Shown piece after piece: positions 24,359-33,519 of a DNA stretch of 64,000 nt. This stretch comes from an uncultured Alphaproteobacteria bacterium (GTDB taxonomy: Bacteria; Pseudomonadota; Alphaproteobacteria; Micropepsales; Micropepsaceae), in NCBI GenBank assembly GCA_903862715.1, contig CAIOYY010000057.1, positions 146,836 to 210,835 on the forward strand, read 5' to 3'. The translations under genes and the position numbers were made by a program. Position 1 is the first letter of the stretch, and every line of letters begins with the position of its first letter. The notes below the pieces were generated by a model. It did not search any database, was not told the origin of the DNA, and saw nothing but the letters and a program-made list of their open reading frames with translations.

Positions 24359-26533
24359 ATGTCGACCACAAACGCCGCCTCGCGTGCAAGCGTCCTCGTC
24401 CCGCTGCCACTCCAGGGCCCCTATGACTACCTTCTTGCGGAAGGCGGCGAGGGGCAACGCGGTCTCGTGGTGCGTGCACCGCTAGGAAAACGCGAGATTC
24501 TGGGCGTCGTCTGGGGGAAGGCCGAGGGTGATATCGCGCCGGAAAAATTGCGGTCCGCAACCGCACTCCTCCCTGAGCAACGCCTCCCCCCCTCGCTGTG
24601 TGACTTCGTCGATTGGGTCGCGCGCTACACATTGGCGCCGCGAGGCGCCGTCCTCGCGCAGGTCTTGCGCGCGCCCGACGCCTTCGATCCGGAAAAGCCG
24701 CGACCGGCCTTTGTCCTTGGCACAAGGCCGGAGGGCCGCCTTACCCCGGCGCGCGAAAAAATTCTGACGTTGATGGCGGACGGCCTCGCCCGCAGCATGC
24801 CCGATATTGCCGAACAGGCGGGCGTCTCGCCCGGCGTCGTGAAAGGCCTTGCAGAAACCGGCGCGCTGAGATCCGCGTCACTGCCGGAATTCATGCCCTT
24901 CGCGATTCCCGATCAGAATTATGTCGAGGTCACGCTGTCGCCCGATCAGGCAGAGGCCGCGCTTCATCTGCGCGAAGCCGTGGTGAAAAACGAATATTCT
25001 GCCCATCTGCTCGACGGCGTCACGGGTTCCGGTAAAACCGAAAGCTATTTCGAGGCAGTGGCCGAAGCACTGGCGCAAGGTCGACAGGCGCTCATTCTGC
25101 TCCCCGAAATCGCGCTGACGGTGCAGTTTCTCGATCGCTTCGCGGCGCGTTTCGGCTGCCGTCCGGCGGAATGGCATTCCGAAATGACCGAACGCGAGCG
25201 CCGCCGCACCTATCGCGCGGTGATGGGCGGCCATGCGCGGGTCGTCGCGGGCGCGCGCTCGGCGCTGTTCCTGCCCTTCCCGGAATTGGGGCTCATCATT
25301 GCCGATGAAGAACATGACCAGGCCTATAAGCAGGATGAAGGCGTCGTCTATAATGCGCGCGACATGGCGGTGGTGCGCGCGCGCATCGAGAATTGCCCCG
25401 TCGTTCTTTCCTCCGCCACGCCGTCGCTGGAAACCTGGCTCAACGCAAAAAACGGCCGCTACGCCTGGCTGAAGCTTCCCTCCCGTCACGGCGTCGCCGA
25501 AATGCCGGAGATACTGCTTGTCGATCTGCGCGCCGAATCCGAACCCGGCAAATATCTGTCTACGCCGCTGCTCGAAGGCCTTAAGGGCGTTCTTGCTTCA
25601 GGTGAACAGGCGCTGTTGTTTCTGAACCGTCGGGGTTATGCGCCGCTCACCTTGTGTTCGGCCTGCGGCCACAAGGAAACCTGCCGCAATTGTTCGGCCT
25701 GGATGGTCGAGCACCGCTATCGCGGGCGTCTCGTCTGTCATCATTGCGGGTTCGAGACCAAGCGCCCGCAGAAATGTTCGTCCTGCGAAGCGGTCGAATC
25801 CTTCATCCCCTGTGGCCCCGGCGTCGAACGCGTTGAAGAAGAACTGCGCGCGAGCCTGCCGGACGCGCGCATCGCCATTGCGTCCAGCGACACGCTGGCC
25901 AGTCCCAAAGACATGCGCCGTCTATTGGAAAGCTTTGGACGCGGCGAGATCGACATTCTGATCGGCACGCAGATCGTCGCCAAAGGCCATCATTTTCCGC
26001 AACTCACTTTGGCGGGCGTGATTGATGCCGATCTCGGCGGTGTCGGCGGCGATCCGCGCAGTTCCGAACGCAGCTTTCAGGTGCTCTATCAGGTCGCGGG
26101 TCGCGCGGGGCGCGCGGAAAAGCCGGGCCGTGTTCTCATTCAAACTCGCAATCCCGACGATCCGGTGATGCAGGCGCTGAAATCGGGCGCGCGCGATGCA
26201 TTCCTTGCCCGTGAAGCCGAAACGCGCGAACGCGCCGGCGCGCCGCCTTTCGGTCGCCTCGCGGCGCTGCTGCTCGCGGGTCCCGATGGCGACAAGGTGC
26301 GCGACGCGGCGCGTGCACTGGCCGCGTCTGCACCGAAGGGAAGGGGCGTGCGCGTCTGGGGGCCTGCGCCCGCTTTCTATCAGGTGCTGCGCGGCAAAAC
26401 GCGCGAGCGTCTCTTGGTGCAGGCCGAACGCAATATCGACATTCAGGATTATTTGCGCGTCTGGCTGGGCGCACAGAAGATTCCGTCGTCGGTGCGCCTC
26501 ACCGTCGATATCGACCCGATGAGTTTCTTCTGA
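24359..26533 (+). CDS. priA: Primosomal protein N' (replication restart helicase PriA)
   Basis: 724 residues from the ATG at 24359; the track ORF adds 16 unlikely residues. The N-terminal DNA-binding domain starts with VLVPLPLQGPYDYLL. The helicase core has Walker A (GVTGSGKTE), the DEEHD box and motif VI (QVAGRAGRAEKPG). The eight-cysteine zinc module is intact, from CSACGHKETCRNC to CSSC. PriA recognises stalled forks and reloads the replisome. It is divergent from tal and convergent with leuC (11 bases apart). Size and motifs are typical. Confidence 0.95.
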   Translation: MSTTNAASRASVLVPLPLQGPYDYLLAEGGEGQRGLVVRAPLGKREILGVVWGKAEGDIAPEKLRSATALLPEQRLPPSLCDFVDWVARYTLAPRGAVLAQVLRAPDAFDPEKPRPAFVLGTRPEGRLTPAREKILTLMADGLARSMPDIAEQAGVSPGVVKGLAETGALRSASLPEFMPFAIPDQNYVEVTLSPDQAEAALHLREAVVKNEYSAHLLDGVTGSGKTESYFEAVAEALAQGRQALILLPEIALTVQFLDRFAARFGCRPAEWHSEMTERERRRTYRAVMGGHARVVAGARSALFLPFPELGLIIADEEHDQAYKQDEGVVYNARDMAVVRARIENCPVVLSSATPSLETWLNAKNGRYAWLKLPSRHGVAEMPEILLVDLRAESEPGKYLSTPLLEGLKGVLASGEQALLFLNRRGYAPLTLCSACGHKETCRNCSAWMVEHRYRGRLVCHHCGFETKRPQKCSSCEAVESFIPCGPGVERVEEELRASLPDARIAIASSDTLASPKDMRRLLESFGRGEIDILIGTQIVAKGHHFPQLTLAGVIDADLGGVGGDPRSSERSFQVLYQVAGRAGRAEKPGRVLIQTRNPDDPVMQALKSGARDAFLAREAETRERAGAPPFGRLAALLLAGPDGDKVRDAARALAASAPKGRGVRVWGPAPAFYQVLRGKTRERLLVQAERNIDIQDYLRVWLGAQKIPSSVRLTVDIDPMSFF

Positions 26534-26544
26534 CGAAACCGGGC

Positions 26545-27966
26545 TTACTGATAATCCCGCACATCGACGAGGTGACCGGCAATCGCGGACGCCGCCGCCA
26601 TGGCCGGGCTCATTAGATGCGTGCGACCGCCGCGTCCCTGACGTCCTTCGAAATTGCGGTTCGACGTCGAGGCGCAACGCTCGCCCGGCTCCAGCCGGTC
26701 GGCATTCATCGCCAGACACATCGAGCATCCCGGCTCACGCCATTCGAAGCCCGCTTCGGTGAAGATCTTGTCGAGGCCTTCGGCTTCCGCCTGTTCCTTC
26801 ACAAGGCCCGAACCCGGCACCACCATCGCACCAACATGCGAAGCGACCTTGCGGCCTTTCGCTAGCTGGCCTTCGACGATCTTCGCGGCTTCGCGCAAAT
26901 CCTCGATGCGGCCATTGGTGCAGGAGCCGATGAAGGCGCGGTCGATCTTCAGATCGGTCAGCGCAACGCCCGGCTGAATGCCCATATACTCAAGCGCGCG
27001 GGAGATGCCGTTGCGCTTGTTGATGTCGTGTTCGTCGGCGGGGTTCGGAACGCGGCTCGTAATCGGCGCAGCCTGTTCCGGGCTCGTGCCCCATGTCACC
27101 ATCGGCGCGATGTCCGATGCGTTCAGATGGATCTCGGTATCGAAATGCGCGTCCGGATCGGATTTCAGCGTGCGCCAATAGGCGACGGCTTGTTCCCACG
27201 CCGCGCCCTTGGGCGCACGCGGACGGCCTTTGAGATAATTGAACGTCGTTTCGTCGGGCGCGATCAGGCCGGCGCGCGCGCCCCCTTCGATCGTCATGTT
27301 GCAGACCGTCATGCGGCCTTCCATCGAAAGGCCCATGATGGCGTCGCCGGCAAATTCGATCACATAACCGGTGCCGCCCGCAGTGCCGATTTTCGCGATG
27401 ATCGCGAGAATAATGTCTTTCGCGCGCACGCCCAGCGGCAAGGCGCCGTTCACCGAAATGCGCATGTTCTTCGAGGGGGTCGCGAGCAATGTCTGCGTCG
27501 CCAGCACATGTTCGACCTCGGACGTGCCGATGCCGAAGGCAAGAGCGCCGAACGCGCCATGGGTGGCGGTGTGCGAGTCGCCGCACACGATGGTGGTGCC
27601 CGGCAGGGTCCAGCCCTGTTCCGGTCCAACGATGTGCACGATGCCCTGGCGGATATCGTCCATCTTCAGATATTCGACGCCGAATTCCTTCGCATTGTCT
27701 TCCAGCGTCTGGATCTGCAGCGCGGATTCCGGATCGGCGATGGCGATCTTGCGGTTGGTCGTCGGCACATTGTGATCGGCGACGGCCAGCGTCAGGTCGG
27801 GACGGCGCGCCTTGCGGTGCGTGTCGCGCAGGCCTTCAAACGCCTGGGCGCTCGTCACTTCGTGAATCAGGTGACGGTCGATATAGAGCACGCTCGCCTC
27901 GCCGGGCGCCTCGTGAACGAGGTGGCTGTCCCAGATCTTGTCATACAGCGTTTTGGGCTTACTCAT
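26545..27966 (-). CDS. leuC: 3-isopropylmalate dehydratase large subunit LeuC
   Basis: 473 residues from the ATG at 27966 ([12 protein letters not shown]), the normal LeuC length; the 501-residue track ORF adds an unlikely leader. It carries the [4Fe-4S] cluster that isomerises 2- to 3-isopropylmalate in leucine synthesis. Cluster cysteines lie in GSCTNGRI and in GCSMCLAMN; other marks are [27 protein letters not shown] and FNGRQ-like [22 protein letters not shown]. The partner leuD is not adjacent: downstream is convergent priA. The HIG1 gene lies 117 bases upstream on the same strand. Confidence 0.97.
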   Translation of the reverse strand: MSKPKTLYDKIWDSHLVHEAPGEASVLYIDRHLIHEVTSAQAFEGLRDTHRKARRPDLTLAVADHNVPTTNRKIAIADPESALQIQTLEDNAKEFGVEYLKMDDIRQGIVHIVGPEQGWTLPGTTIVCGDSHTATHGAFGALAFGIGTSEVEHVLATQTLLATPSKNMRISVNGALPLGVRAKDIILAIIAKIGTAGGTGYVIEFAGDAIMGLSMEGRMTVCNMTIEGGARAGLIAPDETTFNYLKGRPRAPKGAAWEQAVAYWRTLKSDPDAHFDTEIHLNASDIAPMVTWGTSPEQAAPITSRVPNPADEHDINKRNGISRALEYMGIQPGVALTDLKIDRAFIGSCTNGRIEDLREAAKIVEGQLAKGRKVASHVGAMVVPGSGLVKEQAEAEGLDKIFTEAGFEWREPGCSMCLAMNADRLEPGERCASTSNRNFEGRQGRGGRTHLMSPAMAAASAIAGHLVDVRDYQ

Positions 27967-28083
27967 GCTCTTAAGGTCCCTGAATGGTCGGTCGTGAAAA
28001 AGGCGTGTCTCAAGACCGGGGTATGAACATCGAAATCGGAAATGGCTCAAGTCCCTTGCGGGGTCTTGGCCGGCGGTTTTCGC

Positions 28084-28275
28084 CTAACCGGCGCTGAAAT
28101 AGAGAACCGCCATAATGACGATGACGGCGATAAACTGCGCGAGCACCCGGTAGCGCATCAGCCGGTTCGACCAGTTTTGCGAGGCCGTGCCCCCCTTGAA
28201 CAGGACAAAGAGCCCCGCCAGCAGAATGACAAGGACCACGCCAAGCGCGATCGCGACTAGAAATCGTCCGTCCAT
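28084..28275 (-). CDS. HIG1-domain twin-transmembrane protein
   Basis: 63 residues from the ATG at 28275, preceded by AAGGAGAAGG; the 106-residue track ORF has no such site. Two membrane helices (about residues 4-26 and 43-60) flank a basic loop with SNRLMRYRV, the hallmark of HIG1-type proteins (S/NxLMRxRVxxQ). Mitochondrial relatives (Rcf1/Hig1) assist cytochrome c oxidase and supercomplex assembly; bacterial roles are less clear. The upstream divergent neighbour is a PCu(A)C copper chaperone, a known oxidase assembly factor, which fits a respiratory role. Confidence 0.8.
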   Translation of the reverse strand: MDGRFLVAIALGVVLVILLAGLFVLFKGGTASQNWSNRLMRYRVLAQFIAVIVIMAVLYFSAG

Positions 28276-28504
28276 GCCTTCTCCTTGAGGCGCTTTTGCC
28301 CGGGAAACAAGCCCCAACCTTGGGGCCGGTACGGGGGTGACAGCGCGGGCTTTCGTCGCGGGCGGGCCCGAGGACAAGGGGCAAGACACACGCTCACTGG
28401 ACATGTGATAGTGGGAAGACCGAATGGTAAGTCCCGCGAAAGGGATTTGTAGCGATCATGGGGTTCGGCCCTTCAGGCCGGAACCGCCACGACGGGAGGA
28501 AATG

Positions 28505-29095
28505 ATGAGATATTATGCGGGCGCCTGTAGCGCGCTCTTCGCCGCCTGTCTGGCCCTTACGGCAAGCGTTTCGGCCTATGCCGCCGATGCTGCGGCCCCG
28601 GCCGAACCGACCCCGGAAGAAGCCGCCGCCGCCGCCGTCATCGCCGATGCCCGCGCCGCCATCAATATTACCGCCGCCTGGACCCGCGCGACCCCCGGGA
28701 ACGCCACCAATGCCGCAGTCTATCTGCGCATCTCCAATAATGGCACCGAGCCGGAACGCCTGATCGGCGTGCGCGCCGCCATGGCCGAACGGGCCGAAAT
28801 CCATACCGGCGGCGCCGCTATGGCAGCGGTAGAAGGTCTCGATGTCCCGGCGGGCGAAACGCTGGCGTTCGCCCCGAACGACAATCACATCATGCTGATC
28901 GACCTGCGCGCGCCGCTGCTCGAAGGGGATAGCTTCCTTGTTCAGCTCGAATTCGAAAAAGGCGGTTCGCAGACTGTTGCCGTGCCGGTCGGCGCGGCGA
29001 ATGCCATGGCGCCCCCGCTTGTCTCGGCCGGTAATGCGGAAGACATCACCTCGGGTGCGACCGAGGAACCGGCGGACGATTCCGCCCCGCAATAG
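28505..29095 (+). CDS. PCu(A)C-type periplasmic copper chaperone
   Basis: 196 residues from the second of two tandem ATGs (GGAGG lies 5 bases upstream of it and only 2 from the first). The signal peptide ends near SAYAADA. The copper motif is present: AEIHTGG, a methionine a few residues on (AAMAAV), then NDNHIML with the second His and Met, following the H..M..HxM plan of PCu(A)C. The domain delivers Cu(I) to the CuA or CuB site of cytochrome oxidase. An Ala-rich spacer precedes it and an acidic, low-complexity tail of about 35 residues follows, which is unusual. Divergent from the HIG1 gene. Confidence 0.82.
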   Translation: MRYYAGACSALFAACLALTASVSAYAADAAAPAEPTPEEAAAAAVIADARAAINITAAWTRATPGNATNAAVYLRISNNGTEPERLIGVRAAMAERAEIHTGGAAMAAVEGLDVPAGETLAFAPNDNHIMLIDLRAPLLEGDSFLVQLEFEKGGSQTVAVPVGAANAMAPPLVSAGNAEDITSGATEEPADDSAPQ

Positions 29096-29097
29096 GC

Positions 29098-29334
29098 TCA
29101 GAAGTCGGAAATAATGCCCTTTTTCTCCCAGTCGCCATAGCGGGTGGGCTCGGGGCCCTTTTGCCCGCCGATCTCCTTGGCTCTGGCTTCTTCCGCCTTG
29201 GCTGTTGCGGCGCGGCGCTCTTCGGCCTCGGCCAATGCGCGCTTGGCTTCCGGCGTAAGGGCGGGCATCGGACGGGCGATCTGATCCGGCGTTTTCGCTG
29301 CCTCTCCGGCCTCTCTCTTTTCCTTCTGGCTCAT
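29098..29334 (-). CDS. DUF1674 protein, SDHAF4-like succinate dehydrogenase assembly factor
   Basis: 78 residues with a strong ribosome site (AGGGGG). The C-terminal block [20 protein letters not shown] is the diagnostic DUF1674/SDHAF4 sequence; the N-terminal half is a charged, Ala/Glu-rich helix. In mitochondria SDHAF4 binds flavinylated SdhA and aids its insertion in complex II. The same job is likely here but the sdh genes are elsewhere. It is convergent with the PCu(A)C gene, leaving only 2 bases between the stops. Confidence 0.9.
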   Translation of the reverse strand: MSQKEKREAGEAAKTPDQIARPMPALTPEAKRALAEAEERRAATAKAEEARAKEIGGQKGPEPTRYGDWEKKGIISDF

Positions 29335-29409
29335 GCCCCCTACATAACGTGCATCCGCCCCGGCTTCCTAGATGGGAAACAGAGGGCCGGGCATGAGGTT
29401 CTGAAGACA

Positions 29410-30279
29410 ATGAATGTGTTGCGTACGGGAATTCTGATGGCCGCGATGACCGGCCTCTTCCTTGCCGCCGGATTCCTGATCGGCGGCCAGTCCGGCATGG
29501 TGATCGCTTTCGTGATCGCGGCGGGCATGAATGTCTTTGCCTACTGGAATTCCGACAAGATGGTCCTGCGCATGTACCGCGCCCGCGAGGTCGATGAGGC
29601 CAGCGCGCCAGATCTCGTTCGCATGGTGCGCCAGCTGGCGCAGAACGCAGACCTGCCGATGCCGAAGGTCTATGTCGCCGACAATCCGCAGCCCAACGCC
29701 TTTGCCACGGGCCGCAATCCGGCGAATGCCGCCGTCTGCGCGACGACCGGCCTTCTCGAGCGTCTCAGCGCCGAGGAAATCGCGGGCGTCATGGCGCATG
29801 AGCTGGCGCATGTGAAAAACCGCGACACGCTTACCATGACGATAGCCGCAACGATTGCGGGCGCCATCGCCATGCTGGCGAATTTTGCCTTCTTCATGGG
29901 CGGGCGCCGCGACTCCCCTTTGGGCGGCCTCGGCGTCGTGCTCGTGATGCTGGTGATGCCGCTGGCGGCAAGCCTCATACAGATGGCGATCAGCCGTACA
30001 CGCGAATACGAGGCCGACCGCATCGGCGCGGCTATTTCGGGACGCCCTCTTTGGCTCGCCTCTGCCCTGCAGCAGATACAGTCCTCGGCGCAGCGCATCG
30101 GCAATAACGAAGCCGAAGGCCATCCGGCGTCGGCCCACATGTTCATCATCAATCCGTTGAGCGGCGGCAATTTCCGTTCGCTCTTCACCACCCATCCCTC
30201 GACCGAGGAGCGCGTACGCCGACTGACCGCCATGGCGGCGCAAATGGGCCAGGCGCCGAAACCGGGACCGTGGTCCTGA
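29410..30279 (+). CDS. htpX: Zinc metalloprotease HtpX
   Basis: 289 residues from the ATG at 29410; the longer track ORF runs through the DUF1674 gene on the other strand. Two N-terminal membrane helices (about 8-26 and 28-45) precede the M48 protease domain with HELAH at 130-134, then EYEADRIGA supplying the third zinc ligand. Two further hydrophobic segments lie at about 146-195. HtpX degrades misfolded inner-membrane proteins together with FtsH. rsmB follows by 24 bases, suggesting co-transcription. Confidence 0.94.
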   Translation: MNVLRTGILMAAMTGLFLAAGFLIGGQSGMVIAFVIAAGMNVFAYWNSDKMVLRMYRAREVDEASAPDLVRMVRQLAQNADLPMPKVYVADNPQPNAFATGRNPANAAVCATTGLLERLSAEEIAGVMAHELAHVKNRDTLTMTIAATIAGAIAMLANFAFFMGGRRDSPLGGLGVVLVMLVMPLAASLIQMAISRTREYEADRIGAAISGRPLWLASALQQIQSSAQRIGNNEAEGHPASAHMFIINPLSGGNFRSLFTTHPSTEERVRRLTAMAAQMGQAPKPGPWS

Positions 30280-30303
30280 CCCGCGCGGCGAGATTCTCCT
30301 TTC

Positions 30304-31605
30304 ATGGATAAAGCGAGCGGCCTGCCTGCGCGCCGTGCCGCGCTCGCCATTCTGTCCGACGTGCTCAGAAAACGCCGCGCGCTGGATGTCGCGACGGCGG
30401 ACGTGCTGTCGCGCACAAAACTCGATGAGCGCGACGCGGCCTTTGCCCGCGCCATCGCCAATGAAACGCTGCGCCGCTTCGGGCTGCTCGATGCGCTGAT
30501 CCGCAAATATGTTCCGAAAGCGCCGCAGCCGCATAAGGCGGGCGCGACGCTGGAAATCCTGATGGCGGGCGCCTGCGAGCTTCTGTTCCTGAAAGTCGCG
30601 CCGCATGCTGCGGTCGATGCCGCGAACCGACTGGCGCAGGAAGACAACAAGGCGGTGCATTTCAAGCCGCTGATCAATGCGGTGCTGCGCCGGATCACCC
30701 GCGAAGGCGATGCGGCGCTGGACGGCCTCGACGCAACGCGCCTCTCCGCGCCCGACTGGCTATGGGCGCGCTGGTCGTCCTTTTATGGCGATGAAACAGC
30801 ACGCGCCATCGCCGACGCGCATCTCGCGCGCCCGCCGCTCGACCTCGCCTTGAAATCCGCGATGAATGCCGGGACGGCGTTTCCGGACGCCGACCGGCTC
30901 GCGTCCGATGTGTTGCGTCTGGAGGCTGCCGGCCGCATCGAAATGCTCCCCGGTTATTCCGAAGGCGAATGGTGGGTGCAGGATTTCGCCGCCGGTCTGC
31001 CCGCGAAACTGTTCGGCGATATCGCTGGTAAACGCGTCATCGATCTCTGCGCCGCGCCCGGTGGAAAAACCGCGCAGCTTGCGGCGCGCGGGGGGATCGT
31101 CACCGCGCTTGATGTGTCGGACGAACGCCTCGCTTTGGTGCGCGAAAATCTCGCGCGGCTTTCGCTGAAGGCCGAAACCATTGCGTCTGACGCGCGTGAC
31201 TGGCAGCCGGAATCGCCCGCGCCCTTCGTGCTGCTCGATGCTCCCTGCACCGCGACGGGGACAATCCGCCGTCACCCCGAACTTCCCTGGCTGAAAAGCG
31301 TCGCCGATGTGCTGGTATTGGAAAATCTGCAACGCGAATTATTCGACGCGGCAGCGCAAATGACCGCGCCCGGCGGAACGCTCGTCTATGCTGTCTGTTC
31401 GCTGGAGCCGGAAGAAGGGATCGAACAGGTCGAATCCTTCCTTGCGCGCAATGATAGTTTTTCGCGCGCGCGGCTTACAGCCGCCGATGTCCCCGATCCG
31501 GATTTTATTTCGCCCGAAGGCGATCTGCGCACGCTACCGTCGCACTGGCCCGATCGCGGCGGCATGGACGGCTTCTTCGCCGCGCGCCTCACGCGCGCTC
31601 TATAG
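30304..31605 (+). CDS. rsmB: 16S rRNA (cytosine-C5)-methyltransferase RsmB
   Basis: 433 residues. An N-terminal NusB-like RNA-binding domain (about residues 5-130) is joined to an SAM-dependent methyltransferase domain. Visible motifs are DLCAAPGGKTAQLA (SAM site), LLDAPCTATGTIRRHPEL with the release cysteine and YAVCSLEPEEG with the catalytic cysteine. In E. coli RsmB methylates C967 of 16S rRNA. It follows htpX on the same strand, an arrangement often seen in alphaproteobacteria. Confidence 0.93.
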   Translation: MDKASGLPARRAALAILSDVLRKRRALDVATADVLSRTKLDERDAAFARAIANETLRRFGLLDALIRKYVPKAPQPHKAGATLEILMAGACELLFLKVAPHAAVDAANRLAQEDNKAVHFKPLINAVLRRITREGDAALDGLDATRLSAPDWLWARWSSFYGDETARAIADAHLARPPLDLALKSAMNAGTAFPDADRLASDVLRLEAAGRIEMLPGYSEGEWWVQDFAAGLPAKLFGDIAGKRVIDLCAAPGGKTAQLAARGGIVTALDVSDERLALVRENLARLSLKAETIASDARDWQPESPAPFVLLDAPCTATGTIRRHPELPWLKSVADVLVLENLQRELFDAAAQMTAPGGTLVYAVCSLEPEEGIEQVESFLARNDSFSRARLTAADVPDPDFISPEGDLRTLPSHWPDRGGMDGFFAARLTRAL

Positions 31606-31622
31606 AAGTCGCCCAAAACGCC

Positions 31623-32243
31623 TCACGTATTACCGCAATCATATTGCCGCGAAGGAAGCCCGCCGCTCTCTCCGATGGTCGGGGTATCCAGAACCGGATT
31701 GGAATCGAGATCGGCACCGTTCTCGTCGATCAGCGACACCGATTGTTCGAAGCGAAGAACGATCGCGTCGGCGCGGTCGCCGACGGCTTCCGTGATGTAA
31801 AGCCGGTTGCGCGCCATATAGACGCTGCCGCGCAGCACGCGTCCATCGGCAAGTCCCACGCTCATCTGATGTCCCGGAATACGCGGCGTGTCGTAAAACA
31901 CCGGCGCGTCGTAGAGAACCTCACCGCGCGCATGCAGGCCTGCGACCGCGCTGTCGATCAGTGACTGGTCTTCTTCAGGTCCGTCGGCAAAATGCGCGAC
32001 CATGACTTTCAGCGGCGCGCCATTGTGTTCTACAGAAAATTCGCGTGCCGGCGCGCTGTGTTCGCCATCCTGATAGGTGAAATCGCGCGACGCGGGATGG
32101 CTCGGAAAATTGATGGAGACGCGATATTCGCAACTCGTGAACACTTCGCCGGCCACTTCGCCCAATGGCGCGTTCGCCGCCATTAGCAACGGGGCAAAGA
32201 GACTGGACATAAGCGCAATGCGAAACGATGGACGTATGGGCAT
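31623..32243 (-). CDS. Hypothetical secreted protein
   Basis: 206 residues from the ATG at 32243; the 245-residue track ORF includes an improbable Arg-rich leader. A signal peptide ends near LLMAANA. The mature protein has two widely spaced cysteines (TSCEYRVS near the front and YDCGNT at the very end), which could pair. Short beta-type segments dominate (EYRVSINFP, LKVMVAHF, SVYMARNRLYITEAV). I recognise no family. It is convergent with rsmB; the region upstream faces the orphan binding-protein gene. Confidence 0.7.
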   Translation of the reverse strand: MPIRPSFRIALMSSLFAPLLMAANAPLGEVAGEVFTSCEYRVSINFPSHPASRDFTYQDGEHSAPAREFSVEHNGAPLKVMVAHFADGPEEDQSLIDSAVAGLHARGEVLYDAPVFYDTPRIPGHQMSVGLADGRVLRGSVYMARNRLYITEAVGDRADAIVLRFEQSVSLIDENGADLDSNPVLDTPTIGESGGLPSRQYDCGNT

Positions 32244-32511
32244 GGACGCTTTCCCCGTTTTCGGCCGCCTTGAACGGCGGCGCGTGTCTGCAAAAAGATA
32301 ACACCGGCTCCGCGCACACGAAAGCAGATGCGTCTGCCGGGCATCGACGATGGCGATCATGGAAGGCTAAGCGGAAATCTGTATCAGATATGTGCCGCGC
32401 ATCCACACAGCGGGAAGAGTAGATTGCCACTTCTTCTCAGCTCTGCGGCGCAGCGCTATGGTCTACCCAGGCGGTCACGGGAAAACCGGGCCGTCTAACG
32501 GGGAGGCGATC

Positions 32512-33516
32512 ATGCGGCATGTCGTTGGAGCTCTACTCGCGTCGTTGCTTTGTTCGTTTCCGTTCCGCGCTGCGGAAAACCTGGTTTCCGTTGATGTCGG
32601 CCTGGGCGATGTTACGATCAACAAGGTCCCTTTCCTGATCGCGGCCGATAACGGCATTTACGAGCGCAACGGGCTGGACGTTCATCAATTCATCACGCCG
32701 GATGCGGCGGACTTGATAGGGCTGTCGGGCGTCGTGGTGCCGCCCGAAATCGTGCGGGAAGATTTAAGCGCCACGCCGATTGCGATTGGCGGCGGCTCCC
32801 CCGCGATCTACGACGCCGTCCACAATGGCACGGCCGATCTCGTGGTGCTGGCGACGCTCGAAAATATCGTACAGGCCCACATCATCGCAGCAGCGGATAT
32901 CCATACGGTCGAGGATTTGCGCGGCAAGCGTCTCGGCTATTCGCTGCCGGGGCGGGCAAACCATACTGGGCTCTTGCTGTTCGCCAGAGAGATGGGTTGG
33001 TCGCCGGAAGCCGACTTCACGATGGTCGAACGCGCCAGCACGATCCGCGATGTTACCGAAGGCCGCGCCGATGCCATCTCCGCCGGAGCGGTGCTCGTCG
33101 CGCTGGCGCCTGAGGCCGGGCTGAATGATGTGGTGGATGTGAGCCGCTATCAAATTCCATTCGTGGGGTCGGGCGTGAACGCCGAACGTGCCTGGCTCGC
33201 CGCCAACCGCGACACCGCCGCGCGTTTCGTGAAATCCACCGTCGAAGCGCTGGCCTTGATGAAAAGCGACCGCGCGGCCTTCGATGCCTCGGTTGGAAAA
33301 TGGTTCAACATTACCGACAGCGCGACGCTCGACAGCATGTATGACGAGGTGAAGGATTTCCCCGAGAAGCCTTATCCTTCGGTCGAAGGCATACGCGCCA
33401 TGATGGAAATTTACGATACGCCGCAAATGCGCGCGCACAGGGCGGAGGATTTCTATGATTCAAGCTTCGTCGAAGAACTGGATCGTTCAGGCCATCTCGA
33501 CGGGCTGTATCGCTGA
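32512..33516 (+). CDS. Orphan NitT/TauT-type ABC substrate-binding protein
   Basis: 334 residues from the ATG at 32512 (GGGGAGG upstream); the track start is 40 codons too early. A signal peptide ends near FRAAENL. The NMT1/SsuA-like fold is shown by VPFLIAADNGIYERNGLDV, IGGGSPAIYDAVHNG, DLRGKRLGYSLPGRA and the C-terminal helices with TARFVKSTVEALALM. Such proteins bind sulfonates, nitrate, taurine, aromatic acids or pyrimidine precursors. No permease or ATPase gene is adjacent, so it either works with a distant transporter or has another role. Confidence 0.82.
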   Translation: MRHVVGALLASLLCSFPFRAAENLVSVDVGLGDVTINKVPFLIAADNGIYERNGLDVHQFITPDAADLIGLSGVVVPPEIVREDLSATPIAIGGGSPAIYDAVHNGTADLVVLATLENIVQAHIIAAADIHTVEDLRGKRLGYSLPGRANHTGLLLFAREMGWSPEADFTMVERASTIRDVTEGRADAISAGAVLVALAPEAGLNDVVDVSRYQIPFVGSGVNAERAWLAANRDTAARFVKSTVEALALMKSDRAAFDASVGKWFNITDSATLDSMYDEVKDFPEKPYPSVEGIRAMMEIYDTPQMRAHRAEDFYDSSFVEELDRSGHLDGLYR

Positions 33517-33519
33517 ATT

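Noticed and set aside
27028-28026. 332-residue ORF on the plus strand
   Set aside because: Antisense to leuC, whose motifs are complete.
32377-32389. ATCTG-TAT-CAGAT inverted repeat between divergent secreted-protein genes
   Set aside because: Short arms, no second copy and more than 120 bases from either start; not enough to call an operator.
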